Below, in pieces: positions 25,961 to 35,475 of a stretch of DNA of 64,000 nucleotides (positions within the stretch are counted from its first letter, which is position 1; each line of letters starts with the position of its first letter). The position numbers and the translations under genes were made by a program. The notes beneath the pieces were generated by a model. That model was not told the DNA's origin and searched no databases. It saw only the letters and a list, made by a program, of their open reading frames with translations. This stretch comes from Lachnospiraceae bacterium (GTDB lineage: Bacteria; Bacillota; Clostridia; Lachnospirales; Lachnospiraceae): assembly GCA_017408735.1 (NCBI GenBank), contig JAFQUB010000031.1, positions 1 to 64,000 of the forward strand, written 5' to 3'.

Positions 25961-26596
25961 ATGAGATATTTAACATTTGCATTAGGTAAGGGACGTCTTG
26001 CAAAAACAACACTGGAAATGTTTGAAAAGATTGGTATTACCTGTGAAGAAATGAAAGATAAAGATTCCAGAAAACTGATTTTTGTCAACGAGGAATTAAA
26101 GTTGAAATTTTTCCTGGCAAAGGGTCCGGATGTACCTACCTATGTAGAATACGGTGCGGCTGATATTGGTATCGTTGGAAAAGATACTATTTTAGAAGAA
26201 GGCAGAAAAATGCATGAAGTGCTGGATTTGGGATTTGGTAAATGTAAGATGTGCGTTTGCGGTCCGGCAGAAGCGAAAGAATTGTTACAGCATCATGAAC
26301 TGATTCGTGTGGCAACCAAATATCCAAACATTGCAAAAGATTATTTCTATAATAAAAAGCATCAGACCGTGGAAATCGTGAAATTAAATGGTTCTATCGA
26401 GTTAGCACCAATTGTAGGCTTATCTGAAGTCATCGTGGATATTGTGGAAACAGGAACTACCTTAAAAGAAAATGGCTTAACAGTATTAGAAGAAGTATGT
26501 CCGCTTTCTGCAAGAATGGTAGTAAATCAGGTCAGCATGAAAATGGAAAATGAACGAATTACAAAAATCATCAATGATTTAAAAGGAATTTTATAA
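25961..26596 (+). CDS. hisG: ATP phosphoribosyltransferase HisG (short form)
   Basis: HisG condenses ATP and PRPP in the first step of histidine synthesis. At 211 residues it is the short form, which lacks the C-terminal regulatory domain and requires HisZ, encoded next door. The [23 protein letters not shown] start, the [14 protein letters not shown] segment and the PRPP-binding [17 protein letters not shown] motif are intact. Confidence 0.97.
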   Translation: MRYLTFALGKGRLAKTTLEMFEKIGITCEEMKDKDSRKLIFVNEELKLKFFLAKGPDVPTYVEYGAADIGIVGKDTILEEGRKMHEVLDLGFGKCKMCVCGPAEAKELLQHHELIRVATKYPNIAKDYFYNKKHQTVEIVKLNGSIELAPIVGLSEVIVDIVETGTTLKENGLTVLEEVCPLSARMVVNQVSMKMENERITKIINDLKGIL

Positions 26597-26619
26597 GGAA
26601 AGAGAGGCAGGAGAACCTT

Positions 26620-27912
26620 ATGAGAATTATAAAACTGGAAGAAGAAACCAAGAAAAACATATTGGAAGATTTGTTAAAGAGAAGTCCAAACAGCTACGGC
26701 GAATTTGAAAGCAGAGTAGCTGATATTGTAAGTAATGTAAAGGCAAATGGCGATAAAGCATTATTTGAATATACAGAAAAATTTGACGGCGTAAAAATCG
26801 ACAGCAATTGCATCAAAGTTACAGAAGAAGAAATCAAAGAAGCATACGAAGAAGTAAGTGAAGAACTTCTTGGTATTATTCGAAAAGCATTAAAGAACAT
26901 TGAAAGCTATCACGCTATGCAGCGTCAGCAGAGCTGGTTCGATTCCACTGCAAAAGGAACTATTTTAGGTCAGAAGGTAACACCGTTAGAAAAAGTCGGT
27001 GTATATGTACCGGGGGGAAAGGCAGTATATCCATCTTCTGTGCTTATGAACATTATGCCTGCAAAGGTGGCAGGAGTAGACAGAATTATCATGACAACAC
27101 CTCCGGGAAAAGACGGAAAAGTATGCCCAACTACATTAGTTGCAGCAACGGAAGCAGGTGCAACTGAAGTTTACAAGGTTGGTGGTGCACAGGCAATTGC
27201 AGCTTTGGCATACGGAACAGAAAGCATTCCTAAGGTTGATAAAATTGTAGGACCGGGTAACATTTATGTAGCCTTGGCAAAAAAAGCCGTATACGGACAT
27301 GTAAGCATCGACTCTATTGCCGGACCAAGTGAAATTCTTGTAATTGCAGATGAAACAGCCAATCCAAGATTTGTGGCTGCGGATTTACTTTCACAGGCAG
27401 AACACGATGAAATGGCTTCAGCCATCTTAATCACTACCAGTCAGGAACTGGCAGAAAAGGTATCAGAGGAAGTAGATAAATTTACAGCACAGTTATCCAG
27501 AAAAGAAATTATTCAGAAATCATTAGATAATTACGGATATATTTTAGTGGCAGATACAATGGAAGAAGTGATTGAAGCAGCTAACGATATTGCTTCCGAA
27601 CACTTGGAAATCCAGACAAAAGATCCATACAATGTAATGACAAAGATTCGCAATGCAGGAGCAATTTTCATTGGAGAATACAGCTCAGAGCCGTTAGGAG
27701 ATTATTTTGCAGGTCCAAACCATGTTCTTCCAACCAACGGTACCGCAAAATTCTTCTCACCGTTAAGTGTGGATGATTTTATTAAGAAATCCAGTATTAT
27801 TGCTTATTCGAAAGAAGCTTTAGAACCAATACATCAGGATATTATCAAGTTTGCAGAGTCAGAACAGCTTACTGCCCATGCAAACTCCATTAAAGTAAGA
27901 TTTGAAGATTAA
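26620..27912 (+). CDS. hisD: Histidinol dehydrogenase HisD
   Basis: HisD performs the last two oxidations, converting histidinol to histidine with NAD and zinc. The 430-residue length is standard. Recognisable motifs are EKVGVYVPGGKAVYPSSVLMN, KVGGAQAIAALAYGTESIPKVDKIVGPGN, SIAGPSEILVIAD and LLSQAEHDEMASAILIT, the last holding zinc-binding and catalytic residues. The HVLPTNGTAKFFSPLSVDDF block is near the C-terminus. It is the third gene of the his operon. Confidence 0.97.
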   Translation: MRIIKLEEETKKNILEDLLKRSPNSYGEFESRVADIVSNVKANGDKALFEYTEKFDGVKIDSNCIKVTEEEIKEAYEEVSEELLGIIRKALKNIESYHAMQRQQSWFDSTAKGTILGQKVTPLEKVGVYVPGGKAVYPSSVLMNIMPAKVAGVDRIIMTTPPGKDGKVCPTTLVAATEAGATEVYKVGGAQAIAALAYGTESIPKVDKIVGPGNIYVALAKKAVYGHVSIDSIAGPSEILVIADETANPRFVAADLLSQAEHDEMASAILITTSQELAEKVSEEVDKFTAQLSRKEIIQKSLDNYGYILVADTMEEVIEAANDIASEHLEIQTKDPYNVMTKIRNAGAIFIGEYSSEPLGDYFAGPNHVLPTNGTAKFFSPLSVDDFIKKSSIIAYSKEALEPIHQDIIKFAESEQLTAHANSIKVRFED

Positions 27913-27927
27913 ATAAAGGGGACGCAC

Positions 27928-28515
27928 ATGGAAAGAACAGCAAAAATAACAAGGAAAACAAAAGAAACGGATATTACCATTGAATTGAATTTAGATGGTA
28001 CTGGTGTTGCAAATATCGACACAGGCATCGGCTTTTTTGATCATATGCTGGAAGGATTTGCAAAACATGGCTTTTTTGATTTGAATTGCTTTGTAAAAGG
28101 CGATTTGATTGTAGACTGCCATCATACCATAGAAGATACAGGTATTGCGTTGGGAACAGCCATTAAAGAAGCTCTTGGAGATAAGAAAGGGATTCAACGT
28201 TTTGGCCAACGTTATCTACCAATGGATGAAACACTGATGCTTTGTGCCATTGATTTGTCTGGAAGACCATACCTTGTTTTTGATGCTGATTTTTCCGTAG
28301 AGCGGGTAGGATACTTCGATACAGAAATGGTAAAAGAATTTTTCTATGCTGTTTCCTATGCAGCAGGAATGAATTTACATATGAAATTGGTTCACGGAAG
28401 TAATAATCATCATATTATTGAAGCGGCGTTTAAAGCTTTTGCAAAGGCTTTGGACGAGGCTTGCACTTATGATGAACGAATTACAGATGTGCTTTCTACA
28501 AAAGGAACACTTTAA
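27928..28515 (+). CDS. hisB: Imidazoleglycerol-phosphate dehydratase HisB
   Basis: The 195-residue monofunctional dehydratase converts imidazole-glycerol phosphate to imidazole-acetol phosphate. The two metal-binding half-motifs are GIGFFDHMLEGFAKHG and DCHHTIEDTGIALG, plus the later HMKLVHGSNNHHIIEAAFKAFAKAL. The fused phosphatase domain of the enterobacterial enzyme is absent. A GGGGAC site precedes the ATG. Confidence 0.97.
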   Translation: MERTAKITRKTKETDITIELNLDGTGVANIDTGIGFFDHMLEGFAKHGFFDLNCFVKGDLIVDCHHTIEDTGIALGTAIKEALGDKKGIQRFGQRYLPMDETLMLCAIDLSGRPYLVFDADFSVERVGYFDTEMVKEFFYAVSYAAGMNLHMKLVHGSNNHHIIEAAFKAFAKALDEACTYDERITDVLSTKGTL

Positions 28516-28533
28516 GGTGGAGGAAACAGCAGA

Positions 28534-29787
28534 ATGAAAAATAATAAAAAATTAGTTCCATATATTTCTTTGAAAGAAGAAGATGCAGTGAGTCTTGCGA
28601 AATATTATTCCGATGCAGGTGCTGACGAGTTATTAGTGTTTGGATTTTCTGATTCAGATGAAGAACATGAAAAGGCTATTGGAATTTTAAGGGAAATTGC
28701 AAGAGTAGTGGAGATTCCTATTATTGCCGGCGACAATATAAAACGCATGGAAGATGTGAAAAAGCTTTTGTATGCAGGCGCTTCCAAGGCAGTTTTAAAC
28801 TATACAAAACAGGATAATATCGATTTGACAGAGGAAGTGTCTAAGCGTTTTGGTAAAGAAAAAATCGCAGTTTCCGTTGATAATATCAAGATAATTGCAG
28901 ATAATAAGTTGTTAATTACAGATTGCGTAGATGAAATTATTCTGCTAAATCCGGAAAATGAAGCAGTGGTTAGTGACATTGCCTGTCAGGTGGAGGCTCC
29001 GGTACTTCCTGTATGGAACTTTGAACAGAAGGTAGATATCAAAAACATTCTTTCCATTGGAAATGTAAGCGGAGTTTCTGCCAGCGAACTTAACGGAATG
29101 AATGTGGATTTTATGCAGATAAAACAGGAGTGCAAGCAAGCGGGAATTTCTGTGTGTTTATTTGAAAGTTCCATACAGTGGTCTGATTTTAAATTAAATT
29201 CTGATGGCATGGTTCCGGTAATTGTGCAGGATTATATGACTGATGAAGTATTGATGTTGGCTTATATGAATGAAGAAGCTTTCAACCATACCATTGCTAC
29301 CGGTAAAATGACCTATTATAGCAGAAGCAGAGATGAATTGTGGGTAAAAGGACTTACCTCAGGACATTTCCAGTATGTGAAATCTTTAACAGCAGATTGC
29401 GATGTAGATACTATACTTGCAAAGGTTTCACAGGTGGGAGCAGCTTGTCATACCGGAAACAGAACTTGCTTCTTTAACAAGCTGGTTGAAAAAGAAGGTG
29501 CTGTAACCAATCCATTGAAAGTATTTGAAGAAGTATACAACGTGATTGCGGACAGAAAAGAAAATCCAAAAGAAGGTTCCTACACCAATTATTTATTTGA
29601 TAAAGGAATTGATAAGATACTGAAAAAAGTAGGAGAGGAAGCAACAGAAATTGTGATTGCCGCCAAAAATCCTGACCCGGAAGAAATTAAGTATGAAGTA
29701 TCAGATTTCCTTTATCATGTTATGGTTCTCATGGTAGAACGTGGTGTTACCTGGTCTGACATCACAAAAGAACTTGCAAACAGATAA
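28534..29787 (+). CDS. hisI: HisIE with a degenerate HisF-like N-terminal domain
   Basis: This 417-residue protein has three parts. Residues 212-318 are phosphoribosyl-AMP cyclohydrolase (HisI), with [13 protein letters not shown], the metal motif ADCDVD, and the zinc Cys pair in [10 protein letters not shown]. Residues 326-417 are phosphoribosyl-ATP pyrophosphatase (HisE), with [15 protein letters not shown] and [14 protein letters not shown]. Residues 1-207 resemble His[28 protein letters not shown] aligns with the HisF start and [24 protein letters not shown] with its second quarter. In that part the catalytic Asp of the CLDV motif is Ser12 and both glycine-rich phosphate motifs are broken, so it is unlikely to have cyclase activity. 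Standalone hisA, hisF, hisH and hisC are not in this window. Confidence 0.93.
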   Translation: MKNNKKLVPYISLKEEDAVSLAKYYSDAGADELLVFGFSDSDEEHEKAIGILREIARVVEIPIIAGDNIKRMEDVKKLLYAGASKAVLNYTKQDNIDLTEEVSKRFGKEKIAVSVDNIKIIADNKLLITDCVDEIILLNPENEAVVSDIACQVEAPVLPVWNFEQKVDIKNILSIGNVSGVSASELNGMNVDFMQIKQECKQAGISVCLFESSIQWSDFKLNSDGMVPVIVQDYMTDEVLMLAYMNEEAFNHTIATGKMTYYSRSRDELWVKGLTSGHFQYVKSLTADCDVDTILAKVSQVGAACHTGNRTCFFNKLVEKEGAVTNPLKVFEEVYNVIADRKENPKEGSYTNYLFDKGIDKILKKVGEEATEIVIAAKNPDPEEIKYEVSDFLYHVMVLMVERGVTWSDITKELANR

Positions 29788-29805
29788 TCTGTAGAAGGTG
29801 TCATT

Positions 29806-30723
29806 TTGGGAAAAACAAATGAAGTAATTAAGAAAATAAATGAAAAATATGAAAAGCTTAGTAAAGGGCAAAAAAAGCTGGCAGATTATATTATAAAGAA
29901 TTATGATAAGGCAGCTTTTTTAACTGCCGCTAAGCTTGGCGGTCTGGTGGGTGTCAGTGAGTCTACGGTAGTACGTTTTGCCATGAATCTTGGCTATCAG
30001 GGATATCCGGATTTCCAGAAAGCCTTAGAAGAAATGGTGCGAAATAAGTTAAATTCCATTCAGCGTATGGAGGTGGCTTATGGAAGAATCAGTCAGTCAG
30101 AGATTCTGAGTACTGTTTTACAGTCAGATGCAGAAAAGATTAAACTTACCTTGGAAAATATGGATGAAATGGCATTTGAAACGGCCATCGACATTTTGCT
30201 CAATGCAAGACATATTTATGTTTTAGGTATAAGAAGTTGTATGCCACTGGCAAACTTTTTGAGTTTTTATCTAAATATGCTCTTTGACAATGTGCATTTG
30301 ATTCAGACCAGCAGTGCCAGTGAAATCTTTGAACAGATGATTCGTATTGGTGAGGAAGATGCCATTATTGGAATCAGCTTTCCGAGATATTCCATGCGTA
30401 CGCTGAAAGCCATGGAATTTGCCAACAACAGAAATGCCAAGGTGATTACTCTGACCGACAGTATTCATTCCCCTATGAATTTGTATTCTTCCTGCAACTT
30501 GATTGCCAGAAGCGATATGGCGTCCATTGTGGATTCGCTGGTGGCGCCATTAAGTGTAATTAATGCCTTGGTGGTGGCACTGTGCATGAAAAAACAGAAA
30601 GAAGTTGTAAACACACTGGAAACGCTGGAAAAAATCTGGGATGAATACCAGGTATATAGTAATGATGAAATTAATGTAGTGGAAGATAAAATAATATTAA
30701 AAGACCCTTATCTGGAGAATTAA
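29806..30723 (+). CDS. MurR/RpiR-family transcriptional regulator
   Basis: The 305-residue protein has an N-terminal RpiR helix-turn-helix (about residues 1-75, LSKGQKKLADYIIKNYD and GVSESTVVRFAMNLGYQGYPDFQKAL) and a C-terminal SIS sugar-phosphate-binding domain (about 125-260, with IYVLGIRSCMPLANFL and AIIGISFPRYSMRTL). Such regulators sense sugar phosphates. The start is TTG at 29806, supported by AGAAGGTG just before it; no ATG lies at a usable position. It follows the his operon by 18 bases and could be read from the same transcript. The controlled genes are unknown. Confidence 0.9.
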   Translation: MGKTNEVIKKINEKYEKLSKGQKKLADYIIKNYDKAAFLTAAKLGGLVGVSESTVVRFAMNLGYQGYPDFQKALEEMVRNKLNSIQRMEVAYGRISQSEILSTVLQSDAEKIKLTLENMDEMAFETAIDILLNARHIYVLGIRSCMPLANFLSFYLNMLFDNVHLIQTSSASEIFEQMIRIGEEDAIIGISFPRYSMRTLKAMEFANNRNAKVITLTDSIHSPMNLYSSCNLIARSDMASIVDSLVAPLSVINALVVALCMKKQKEVVNTLETLEKIWDEYQVYSNDEINVVEDKIILKDPYLEN

Positions 30724-30725
30724 AA

Positions 30726-31961
30726 ATGAGAAAAATTATTGTAATTGGTGGTGGTGCCGCCGGAATGATGGCTGCCATTGAAGCTGCCAGAAACGGTGCA
30801 GAAGTTATTTTGTATGAAAAAAATGAAAAGCTTGGGAAAAAACTTTTTATTACAGGAAAGGGAAGATGTAACCTGACCAATGCCTGTGATATGGAGGATT
30901 TACAGAAAAGTGTAATGAAAAACCATAAATTTCTCTACAGTGCTTTTCAAAATTTTAATAACTGGGAAACCATTGGTTTTTTTGAAGATTTGGGACTTGC
31001 AACAAAGATTGAGAGAGGGAACAGAGTGTTCCCGGCTTCGGACCATTCCTCCGATGTAATCAAGGCTTTAGAGCAGGAATTAAAGCATCAGGGCGTGGAA
31101 GTTTTTCTTAAGACAAAGGTAAAGAATGTGATAGAACAGCAGAATAAAGTGACTGGCGTTACCTTGGAAAACGGAAAAAAAGTTATGGCAGATGCGGTGA
31201 TTGTAACTACCGGAGGTTTATCTTACCAGCTTACCGGCTCTACCGGTGATGGTTTCCGATTTGCTAAAGCTTTAGGACATAAAGTTACAGAATTGTCCCC
31301 GGCTCTGGTGCCAATGACGGTAAATGAAGACTGGGTACCAAGGTTGCAGGGATTATCTTTGCGAAACGTAAGGGTTTCTATCAAAAATAAGAAGAAGGTA
31401 TTGTACGAAGAATTTGGCGAAATGCTGTTTACCCATTATGGTATCAGCGGACCGTTGATTCTCAGTGCAAGCAGCGTTGTTTTAGAAGAATTAAAGAAAG
31501 AAAATCTCAGATTAAAGATAGATTTAAAACCTGCATTATCCGAAGATCAGTTGGACGACAGAATACTGCGTGACTTTGAACAGGACAAAAATAAGCAGTT
31601 TAAAAATGTGTTGGGAAATCTTTTGCCTGCAAAAATGATACCTGTGGTGATTGAATTAAGTGGAATTCCACCGGAAAAGAAAGTAAATGAAATCAATAAA
31701 AAAGAACGCAGAAGATTGTTAGAAACCATGAAAGAGCTTTCAATGACGGTAAATGGAGTAAGAGGTTATGAGGAAGCCATAATTACAAGAGGCGGCGTAG
31801 ATGTAAAAGAAATCAATCCTGCCACAATGGAATCTAAGAAGAAGAAAGATTTATATTTTGCAGGGGAAGTACTGGATGTGGATGCAGTAACCGGTGGATT
31901 TAATCTGCAAATCGCCTGGTCAACAGCCATGGCTGCTGCCAGGGCTGCTTCACGAGAATAA
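30726..31961 (+). CDS. BaiN/HI0933-family FAD-dependent oxidoreductase
   Basis: The 411-residue flavoprotein starts with the FAD-binding GGGAAGMMAAIEAARNGAEVILYEKN motif, followed by KLGKKLFITGKGRCNLTNAC. It ends with the typical GGVDVKEINPATMESK and YFAGEVLDVDAVTGGFNLQIAWSTA segments. The family includes BaiN, a bile-acid delta-4/delta-6 reductase assigned in Clostridium scindens, but most members are uncharacterised and widespread. A bile-acid role here would be speculation because no bai genes are nearby. The gene lies just before cmk. Confidence 0.88.
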   Translation: MRKIIVIGGGAAGMMAAIEAARNGAEVILYEKNEKLGKKLFITGKGRCNLTNACDMEDLQKSVMKNHKFLYSAFQNFNNWETIGFFEDLGLATKIERGNRVFPASDHSSDVIKALEQELKHQGVEVFLKTKVKNVIEQQNKVTGVTLENGKKVMADAVIVTTGGLSYQLTGSTGDGFRFAKALGHKVTELSPALVPMTVNEDWVPRLQGLSLRNVRVSIKNKKKVLYEEFGEMLFTHYGISGPLILSASSVVLEELKKENLRLKIDLKPALSEDQLDDRILRDFEQDKNKQFKNVLGNLLPAKMIPVVIELSGIPPEKKVNEINKKERRRLLETMKELSMTVNGVRGYEEAIITRGGVDVKEINPATMESKKKKDLYFAGEVLDVDAVTGGFNLQIAWSTAMAAARAASRE

Positions 31962-31993
31962 TTTAAGATATCACATAGAAAAGGAGAAAGAAA

Positions 31994-32665
31994 ATGGCAT
32001 ACAGCATTGCTATTGATGGACCTGCCGGAGCAGGAAAGAGTACCATCGCAAAGAAAATCGCAAAGGAATTATCCTATATTTACGTGGATACCGGTGCCAT
32101 GTACCGTGCTATGGCGTTGTTTTTCTTAAGAAAGGGCATCAAACCGGAAGAGGAAGTTAAAATCAGCGAAGAATGCAAAAATGCAGACATCACTATTGAA
32201 TACAAAAATGGAGAACAGCAGGTTATTTTAAACGGAGAAAATGTAAATGGTCTTATTCGAACAGAAGAAGTAGGAAATATGGCATCTGCCACTTCTGTAA
32301 ATGGTGATGTTCGTAAGAAAATGGTGGAGTTACAGCAGCAGTTAGCTAAAAGAACGGATGTTATTATGGACGGCAGAGATATTGGAACGAAAGTGCTTCC
32401 GATGGCAGAATTAAAAATATATCTGACAGCCAGCTCAAGAACTCGTGCAGAACGCCGATATAAAGAATTGCAGGAAAAAAATATAGCTTGCGATATTGAA
32501 ACAATCGAAAAGGATATCATTGACCGTGACTATCGCGATATGCACAGAGAAAATTCACCTCTGATGCAGGCAGAAGACGCAGTGCTTGTGGATTCTTCTG
32601 ATATGAATGCAGAGGAAGTTGCAACGCATATTATTCAACTTTTCAAAGAAAAAATAAACGGTTAG
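31994..32665 (+). CDS. cmk: Cytidylate kinase
   Basis: Cmk phosphorylates CMP and dCMP using ATP. The 223-residue protein has the P-loop GPAGAGKSTIAKKIAKEL at residues 9-26, the YVDTGAMYRAMAL substrate segment, MDGRDIGTKVLP and the lid KIYLTASSRTRAERRYKEL. The cmk-ispH-rpsA order is typical of clostridia. Confidence 0.96.
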   Translation: MAYSIAIDGPAGAGKSTIAKKIAKELSYIYVDTGAMYRAMALFFLRKGIKPEEEVKISEECKNADITIEYKNGEQQVILNGENVNGLIRTEEVGNMASATSVNGDVRKKMVELQQQLAKRTDVIMDGRDIGTKVLPMAELKIYLTASSRTRAERRYKELQEKNIACDIETIEKDIIDRDYRDMHRENSPLMQAEDAVLVDSSDMNAEEVATHIIQLFKEKING

Positions 32666-32687
32666 TATATAGGTATAGGAGAGGAAT

Positions 32688-33530
32688 ATGGAAGTAAAAC
32701 TGGCAAAAAGTGCAGGATTTTGCTTTGGCGTAAAAAGAGCTGTGGATACCGTATATGAGCAGGTGGAAACAGGGAAAAAAATATATACATTAGGCCCAAT
32801 CATTCACAATGAAGAAGTGGTGAAGGATTTAGAAGAAAAAGGTGTACAGGTTTTAGAAACAGAACAGGATTTGACGAAAGTGAAAGATGGAACCATAATT
32901 ATCCGTTCCCACGGAGTGGCAAAACATGTATATGAAAGCATAAAACAGCAAAAACTTGAATATGTAGATGCAACCTGCCCGTTTGTAAGAAAAATTCATA
33001 AAATTGTAGAAGAAGAAAGCAGTAAGGGCAATACAATTTTAATTATCGGCAACGAAAATCATCCGGAAGTAGTGGGAATTCGTGGTTGGAGTCAGTCAGA
33101 AGCCTATGTGATAAATACACTGGAAGAAGCCGAGAAATTTGATGTTTCAGTGGAAAAAAAGCTCTGTATTGTGTCCCAAACGACATTTAATTACAATAAA
33201 TTTCAAGAATTAGTTGAAATTATCTCGAAAAAGAGGTATGATATAATTGTTTTAAATACGATTTGCAATGCAACGGAAGAACGCCAGCAGGAGGCACGGA
33301 AGATTGCGAAGGATGTGGAGGCTATGATTGTTATTGGTGGCAAACACAGTTCCAACACGCAAAAGTTATTTGAAATATGTAAAAAAGAATGTGAAAATAC
33401 TTACTATATACAGACACTTGTTGATTTAGATTTTGACAGACTAAAGACAGTTGGCAGCGTAGGTATTACCGCAGGGGCATCCACCCCAAAGAATATAATC
33501 GAGGAGGTTCAATGTAAATGTCAGAATTAA
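32688..33530 (+). CDS. ispH: 4-hydroxy-3-methylbut-2-enyl diphosphate reductase IspH
   Basis: IspH makes IPP and DMAPP, the last step of the MEP isoprenoid pathway, using a 4Fe-4S cluster. The 280-residue protein carries the three cluster cysteines in KSAGFCFGVKRAVD, DATCPFVRKIHKIV and NTICNATEERQQEA. The Glu of the active site lies in the same region. The stop overlaps the rpsA start by 13 bases, so the two are translationally linked. In some relatives the two are fused; here they are separate. Confidence 0.96.
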   Translation: MEVKLAKSAGFCFGVKRAVDTVYEQVETGKKIYTLGPIIHNEEVVKDLEEKGVQVLETEQDLTKVKDGTIIIRSHGVAKHVYESIKQQKLEYVDATCPFVRKIHKIVEEESSKGNTILIIGNENHPEVVGIRGWSQSEAYVINTLEEAEKFDVSVEKKLCIVSQTTFNYNKFQELVEIISKKRYDIIVLNTICNATEERQQEARKIAKDVEAMIVIGGKHSSNTQKLFEICKKECENTYYIQTLVDLDFDRLKTVGSVGITAGASTPKNIIEEVQCKCQN

Positions 33531-34603
33531 GTTTTGAAGAAATGTTAGAGGAATCCATTAAAACAATTAAAAATGGAGATAAGGTGGAAGGTACTGTAAT
33601 AAGCGTAAAGGAAGATGAAATCATCTTAAATATAGGTTACAAAGCAGACGGTATTATTACAAGAAACGAGTACACAAACACACCAAACGTTGACTTGACA
33701 ACAATGGTTCAGGTTGGCGAAAAAATGGAAGCAAAAGTCTTAAAAGTAAACGACGGTGAAGGTCAGGTTCTCTTGACATACAAACGTCTTGCTGTTGATA
33801 AGGCAAACGAAAGATTAGAAGAAGCTTTCAACAACAAAGAAGTATTAAAAGCAAAAGTTGCTCAGGTATTAGATGGCGGCTTAAGCGTAGTTGTAGATGA
33901 AGCAAGAGTATTTATTCCTGCAAGCTTAGTTTCAGATACTTATGAAAAGAATTTAGAAAAATATGCAGATCAGGAAATTGAATTTGTAATCAGCGAATTC
34001 AATCCAAAGAGAAGAAGAGTCATTGGTGACCGCAAGCAGTTAATCGTTGCTGAAAAGGCAGAAAAGCAGAAAGAATTATTTGCAAAGATTTCTGTTGGCG
34101 ATACTGTAGAAGGTGTTGTTAAGAATGTAACAGATTTCGGCGCATTCATCGACTTAGGCGGAGCTGACGGTTTACTTCATATTTCTGAAATGTCTTGGGG
34201 TAGAGTAGAAAATCCTAAGAAAGTATTTAAAGTTGGCGAAAGCGTAAAAGTATTAATCAAAGATATTTCTGGAGATAAGATTGCACTTAGCATGAAATTT
34301 GCAGATGCAAATCCATGGAACAACGCTGCTGAAAAATATGCAGTAGGTGCTGTTGTAAAAGGAAAAGTTGCAAGAATGACAGATTTCGGTGCATTCATCG
34401 AATTAGAAGCAGGTGTAGATGCATTATTACATGTATCACAGATTTCAAGAGTTCATGTTGAAAAACCAGCTGATTTCTTAAAGATTGGACAGGAAATCGA
34501 AGCTAAGGTTGTTGATTTCAACGAAGAAGAAAAGAAAATCAGCTTAAGCATGAAAGTATTAGAACCAGAAGCTGCACCAGCAGAAGAAACAACAGAAGAA
34601 TAA
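33518..34603 (+). CDS. rpsA: Ribosomal protein S1 family protein (four S1 domains)
   Basis: The 361-residue protein has four S1 RNA-binding domains, around residues 20-90, 105-170, 190-262 and 278-350. Domains 3 and 4 show the typical TDFGAFIDLGGADGLLHISEMSWGR and TDFGAFIELEAGVDALLHVSQIS cores. It ends in an acidic tail. Firmicute S1 homologues are shorter than the six-domain Proteobacterial form. It likely aids translation initiation or RNA handling. Codon use is strongly biased to common codons, as in highly expressed genes, unlike the neighbouring ispH. A GGAGG site precedes the ATG within ispH. Confidence 0.92.
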   Translation: MSELSFEEMLEESIKTIKNGDKVEGTVISVKEDEIILNIGYKADGIITRNEYTNTPNVDLTTMVQVGEKMEAKVLKVNDGEGQVLLTYKRLAVDKANERLEEAFNNKEVLKAKVAQVLDGGLSVVVDEARVFIPASLVSDTYEKNLEKYADQEIEFVISEFNPKRRRVIGDRKQLIVAEKAEKQKELFAKISVGDTVEGVVKNVTDFGAFIDLGGADGLLHISEMSWGRVENPKKVFKVGESVKVLIKDISGDKIALSMKFADANPWNNAAEKYAVGAVVKGKVARMTDFGAFIELEAGVDALLHVSQISRVHVEKPADFLKIGQEIEAKVVDFNEEEKKISLSMKVLEPEAAPAEETTEE

Positions 34604-34642
34604 TAATCTGAGTATTGGGATAAGTAAAGGGGCGGTTTTTAT

Positions 34643-35422
34643 ATGGCAATGGATTACGAAGGTTTTAAAAAGAGTGTTTATGAACTGACGAAAATTGACT
34701 TAAGCTCCTATAAGGAAAAGCAGATGAAGCGTAGAATTGATACGCTTATTGCAAAAAATGAGATAGTAGGTTACGATGCTTACGTAAAAGCCATACAAAC
34801 AGATAAAGAGATGTTTGAAGGCTTTGTAAACTATTTGACAATTAATGTGTCAGAGTTTTACAGGAATCCGGAACAATGGGAAATTTTGGATAAAAATGTA
34901 TTTCCTGATCTTATCAGCAGATATGGAAAGAATCTGAAAATCTGGAGTGCTGCATGTTCTACAGGAGATGAACCATATTCTTTAGTAATGGCATTATCAA
35001 GACATCTTCCGTTGAGCAATATCAAAATCATTGCAACGGATATTGATAAGCAGGTAATCGCTAAAGCTAAGGTTGGTTTGTATAACGAAAAGAGCATTGC
35101 AAGTGTTCCGAAAGATTTGAAAGAAAAATATTTTACTAAGATTGGCTCATCTTACCAGATTTCAGAAGAAATTAAGAGTCGTGTAGAATTTAAACAGCAT
35201 AATTTGCTGAAAGATACCTACCCATCAGACTGTCATTTGATTGTTTGTCGTAATGTTTTGATTTATTTTACAGAAGAAGCAAAGCAGGATATTTATAAGA
35301 TGTTCAATTCTGCATTGAGTAGCAGAGGAATTCTATTTATTGGAAGTACAGAGCAGATTATGAATTACAAAGAATTAAACTATGACAGATATAAGTCATT
35401 TTTCTATCAGAAATCCAATTAA
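34643..35422 (+). CDS. cheR: CheR-type chemotaxis protein methyltransferase
   Basis: CheR methylates glutamates of chemoreceptors using SAM. The 259-residue protein has the N-terminal helical domain (about residues 1-80, including FVNYLTINVSEFYRN) and the SAM-binding domain with WSAACSTGDEPYSLVMALSR and IIATDIDKQVIAKAK. The CRNVLIYFTEEAKQDIY catalytic region is also intact. It ends at a strong terminator. No receptor gene or other che genes are next to it. A CheY/CheX-like pair lies 16 kb away. Confidence 0.92.
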   Translation: MAMDYEGFKKSVYELTKIDLSSYKEKQMKRRIDTLIAKNEIVGYDAYVKAIQTDKEMFEGFVNYLTINVSEFYRNPEQWEILDKNVFPDLISRYGKNLKIWSAACSTGDEPYSLVMALSRHLPLSNIKIIATDIDKQVIAKAKVGLYNEKSIASVPKDLKEKYFTKIGSSYQISEEIKSRVEFKQHNLLKDTYPSDCHLIVCRNVLIYFTEEAKQDIYKMFNSALSSRGILFIGSTEQIMNYKELNYDRYKSFFYQKSN

Positions 35423-35430
35423 ATAAGGTA

Positions 35431-35475
35431 AAAATAAGCGAAGCTGTCCGTTGGGATGAGCTTCGCTTATTTGGT
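35431..35475. terminator. Bidirectional intrinsic terminator
   Basis: A perfect 14 bp stem (35432-35445 with 35459-35472) has A/T runs on both sides and separates cheR from the convergent exonuclease gene. Confidence 0.9.
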
